DNA from: Saururus chinensis
Taxonomy: Eukaryota > Streptophyta > Magnoliopsida > Piperales > Saururaceae
NCBI GenBank assembly: GCA_035235625.1
Contig: CP141142.1
Span: forward strand, 18,114,995-18,178,994
DNA length: 64,000 nucleotides
Direction: 5' to 3'
Shown here: piece by piece, positions 62,063 through 64,000 of the stretch
How positions within the stretch are numbered: the first letter of the stretch is position 1
Layout: each line of letters opens with the position of its first letter
The notes under the pieces: generated by a model
Databases searched by the model: none
Seen by the model: only the letters and a program-made list of their open reading frames with translations
What the model was told of the DNA's origin: nothing
Translations under genes and position numbers: made by a program

Positions 62063-62289
62063 TTTTTTTATTTCGTTTATTTTATATTTTTTACTTAAAA
62101 ATTAATTAAAAATAGAAAAAGAATCATGTATTAGCGATGTATAGGAATATACGTCGCTAATACTAGGTATTATCGACTAGCGACATATAGGCCTATACGT
62201 TGCTAATACTCAAAGGTAGTAGCAATGTATATGCCTATACATCGCTAATATATGTTTATTTTTTATTAATTTTTTTAAAAAATATATAA

Positions 62290-62620
62290 AATAGAGAGAG
62301 GGAGAGAGAGAGAAAGAGGGAGGAAAGAGAGAGGGAGGAGAGAGAGGGAGAGCGAAGAGGGAGGAGAGAGAGGGAGAGCGCTAGAAGAGGGAGAGAGAGA
62401 TAAGGAGGAGAGAGAGAGGAGAGGGTGAAGAGAGAGGGAGGTGAGAGGGAGGAGAGAGAGGGAGAGAGGGAGGGTGGAGAGAGAGAAGAGGGAGAGAGGG
62501 AGGGTGGAGAGAGAGAAGAGGGAGGAGAGAGAGAGGAGAGAGGGAGGAGAGAGAGAGGAGAGAGGGAGGAGAGAGAGAGGACAGAGAAAGGAGAGAGGGA
62601 GGAGAGAGAAGGGGTAATAC
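62290..62620 (+). repeat. Third GA-rich tract in the CACTA element
   Basis: Same character as the two tracts before it, with a clearer period (GAGAGAGAGGAGAGAGGGAG) near 62520-62580. Confidence 0.9.
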
Positions 62621-63569
62621 GGTGTTTACGATGCTTATTTATAAGTGTTGCCAATGAAAACTTATTATGACATATTGTAAAAGTCACTAAAATTTAATGT
62701 TTGAGACGCTTAGAGGAACGTTGCAAATGACTTTCATTTGTGAGGCTCTCTAAGCGTCGATAGAAAACATTGTCTGTGTACAAAAAATTTGCGTGCGCAC
62801 AATTCAAAAATATTACGCCGGGGCAAAGCTTTTGCCCCGCCGGGCGAATTTATATCACTCGCATGGGCGATTTATATCACCCCACCTCCTCCCTCTCCCT
62901 TTCTCGCAGTCACTACACCCCCCCCTCTGTGCACCAACCTCCCACCGGCGTTGGATCCGGCACTTCCGCCGGATTCTGATGCCATTTTTTTAATTTTTTC
63001 TAAAGTTTATAGCAATGCTTATAAAAGTGTCACTAACGGTTTTTTAAATGTTTTTAAAATTTTACTAAGTATTAGCGACGCTTTCATAAGCATCGCTAAT
63101 ACACAATTTTTTTAAAAAATATGATTTTAATTAACCACGCTTTAAAAAAAATTTATTATTTTCTAAATTAATTTTTATTAGTGACACATAAACAAGTGTC
63201 GTTGAAAATCAATTATTAGCGACACTTAAGTATTATGCATCGTTAATAATTTAATATCAGCGACGCTTTACTGTACATCGCTAATACTAAAATTATTAGT
63301 GACGTAAGAATAAACGTCGCTAATGTGCACTATTAGCAACGCTTTTTGTAAGCGTCGCTAATGAGCAAATGCGACTCATGTTTTAGCGACGTAAGTAGCG
63401 ATGCTCTAGTCATTAGCGATGCTTTTACTATTATTAGCGACGCTTATAAGTGTCGCTAATTGTCTTCTTTGTTGTAGTGTGTAGGCCTCACACAAAGTTT
63501 ACTTGGGCTCACTTGTTTTATCAAAATAAAAACCCAAGTGTGAGTTTTTGTTGGGTAGATTTTGTGTGT

Positions 63570-64000
63570 AAATATTATTTTCCGTAAATATAAATGAATA
63601 TAATTTATCTTTTATTATTATGTATATATATGAATGAGACTATTGATACAAAATATATTAAGCTGGAATGTGCAAACATGTTACACTAGTGTCAAATTCT
63701 GAATTAGGTAGAACAGATGGAAGCAATTATAGTCAACTGAAGGGTGTAAGTAATTAAAATATCATAAATTTCGCAATTTTGTAGTTTGGCAATTTTCGAT
63801 TTCATATACATCAATTTTACTGTTCCTCATTGTGAAAAAAGAAACACTTTGTGGCATTTCTTACAAGTTTGATTATAATAATGTGTATGCTTTTGTTATT
63901 AAGAAATTTTCTCGTTTAAACTTTTTATATAAAGTGAAAGCACCTATCGATGCAACCTTGAGGGTAAGTAATACTTTGTACTTCTACCTCCAATATACAG
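63570..64000. other. Right edge, unassigned, with one exon-like block
   Basis: At 63901-63961 an open stretch reads KFSRLNFLYKVKAPIDATLR and is followed by a GTAAGT donor, preceded by a weak acceptor-like TTATTAAG. It could be an exon of a gene running off the window, but 20 residues are too few to assign a family. Confidence 0.25.

Larger units (their letters stand above)
60407..63479. mobile_element. Non-autonomous CACTA element (3.07 kb)
   Basis: The left end reads TACTACAACAAAATGG (the first base differs from the usual C), and the right end reads CTTTGTTGTAGTG. Both flanks are packed with TATTAGCGACGCTT and AAGCATCGCTAATA words (60425-60925 and 63005-63465); more copies lie around 61400-61560 and 62120-62250. 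Between them are purine-rich GAGAGA tracts. No transposase is present. The 3 bp on each side (CAT, TGT) do not match, so the target duplication is unproven. Confidence 0.8.
60349..63569. mobile_element. Small inverted-repeat element (MITE-like) split by a CACTA element
   Basis: Left arm 60349-60390 (CACCGAATCTACCTAACAAA, then AACTCACTTGGGTTTT) and right arm 63528-63569 (AAAACCCAAGTGTGAG, then TTTTTGTTGGGTAGATTTTG) are inverted copies with about 90% identity by eye. With the CACTA element removed, the arms would be about 64 bp apart, giving a foldback of roughly 150-250 bp. Outer ends and target duplication were not fixed. Confidence 0.7.

Noticed and set aside
61559-62687. Long open frames (Ser/Leu/Pro-rich on minus, Glu/Arg-rich on plus)
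   Set aside because: They fall in pure GA tracts, where stop codons are rare in several frames at once. There is no domain and no consistent frame, and the frames overlap each other.
1-64000. tRNA and rRNA genes
   Set aside because: I looked for tRNA box A/B words and rRNA-like GC-rich conserved blocks and found none convincing. Without a covariance-model search, short or diverged tRNAs could be missed.

Overview
The window is nuclear DNA from a flowering plant. The evidence is AT-rich intergenic sequence full of plant transposon types (Athila-like and other Ty3-type LTR retroelements, Ty1/copia, CACTA, and Mutator-like elements with Ulp1 protease genes) and one intron-rich plant gene with canonical GT-AG introns. 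I cannot name the species. No rRNA, tRNA, CRISPR array or organelle gene was recognised.

Only one host gene looks intact: a 14-exon nucleobase-ascorbate transporter (NAT family) on the minus strand at 37625-41829. All exon phases join and give a 543-residue product. Nearly everything else is nested transposon DNA.

Layout. (1) 1-2244 holds about three copies of a ~320 bp repeat, split by a probable solo LTR (632-1999). (2) 2245-22520 is bounded by CACTA-type ends, matching subterminal repeats and the same TAT triplet on both sides, so it reads as one 20.3 kb CACTA element. Inside are an Athila-like retroelement fossil (3319-12560, minus strand), a GC-rich segment, a tandem array and pieces of a host OSCA/CSC1-like ion-channel gene with introns still present (17705-21733), split by a 3.1 kb solo LTR. 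(3) 22524-31190 holds the remains of a Mutator-like element (MULE) with a DUF1985/Ulp1-type gene on the plus strand and a transposase piece on the minus strand. It is interrupted by an Athila-like LTR (itself hit by a 3.7 kb solo LTR) and by a CACTA relic. (4) 32048-36615 holds a 1.4 kb solo LTR and the 3' half of a copia fossil. (5) 36616-45352 holds the NAT gene and mostly unassigned DNA. (6) 45353-60210 is a 14.9 kb MULE with terminal inverted repeats and a 9 bp target duplication (8 of 9 matching). It carries a degenerate transposase gene (plus) converging on a degenerate Ulp1-type cysteine protease gene (minus), an internal 1.2 kb tandem duplication and a 3.7 kb solo LTR. (7) 60349-63569 is a small inverted-repeat element split by a 3.07 kb non-autonomous CACTA element.

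The most interesting biology is the transposase plus SUMO-protease-like MULE architecture, seen twice in opposite orientation; a short ACACGA/TCGTGT word scattered through its non-coding DNA; and the host ion-channel gene fragment inside the 20 kb CACTA element. All calls come from reading the sequence; no database search was run.
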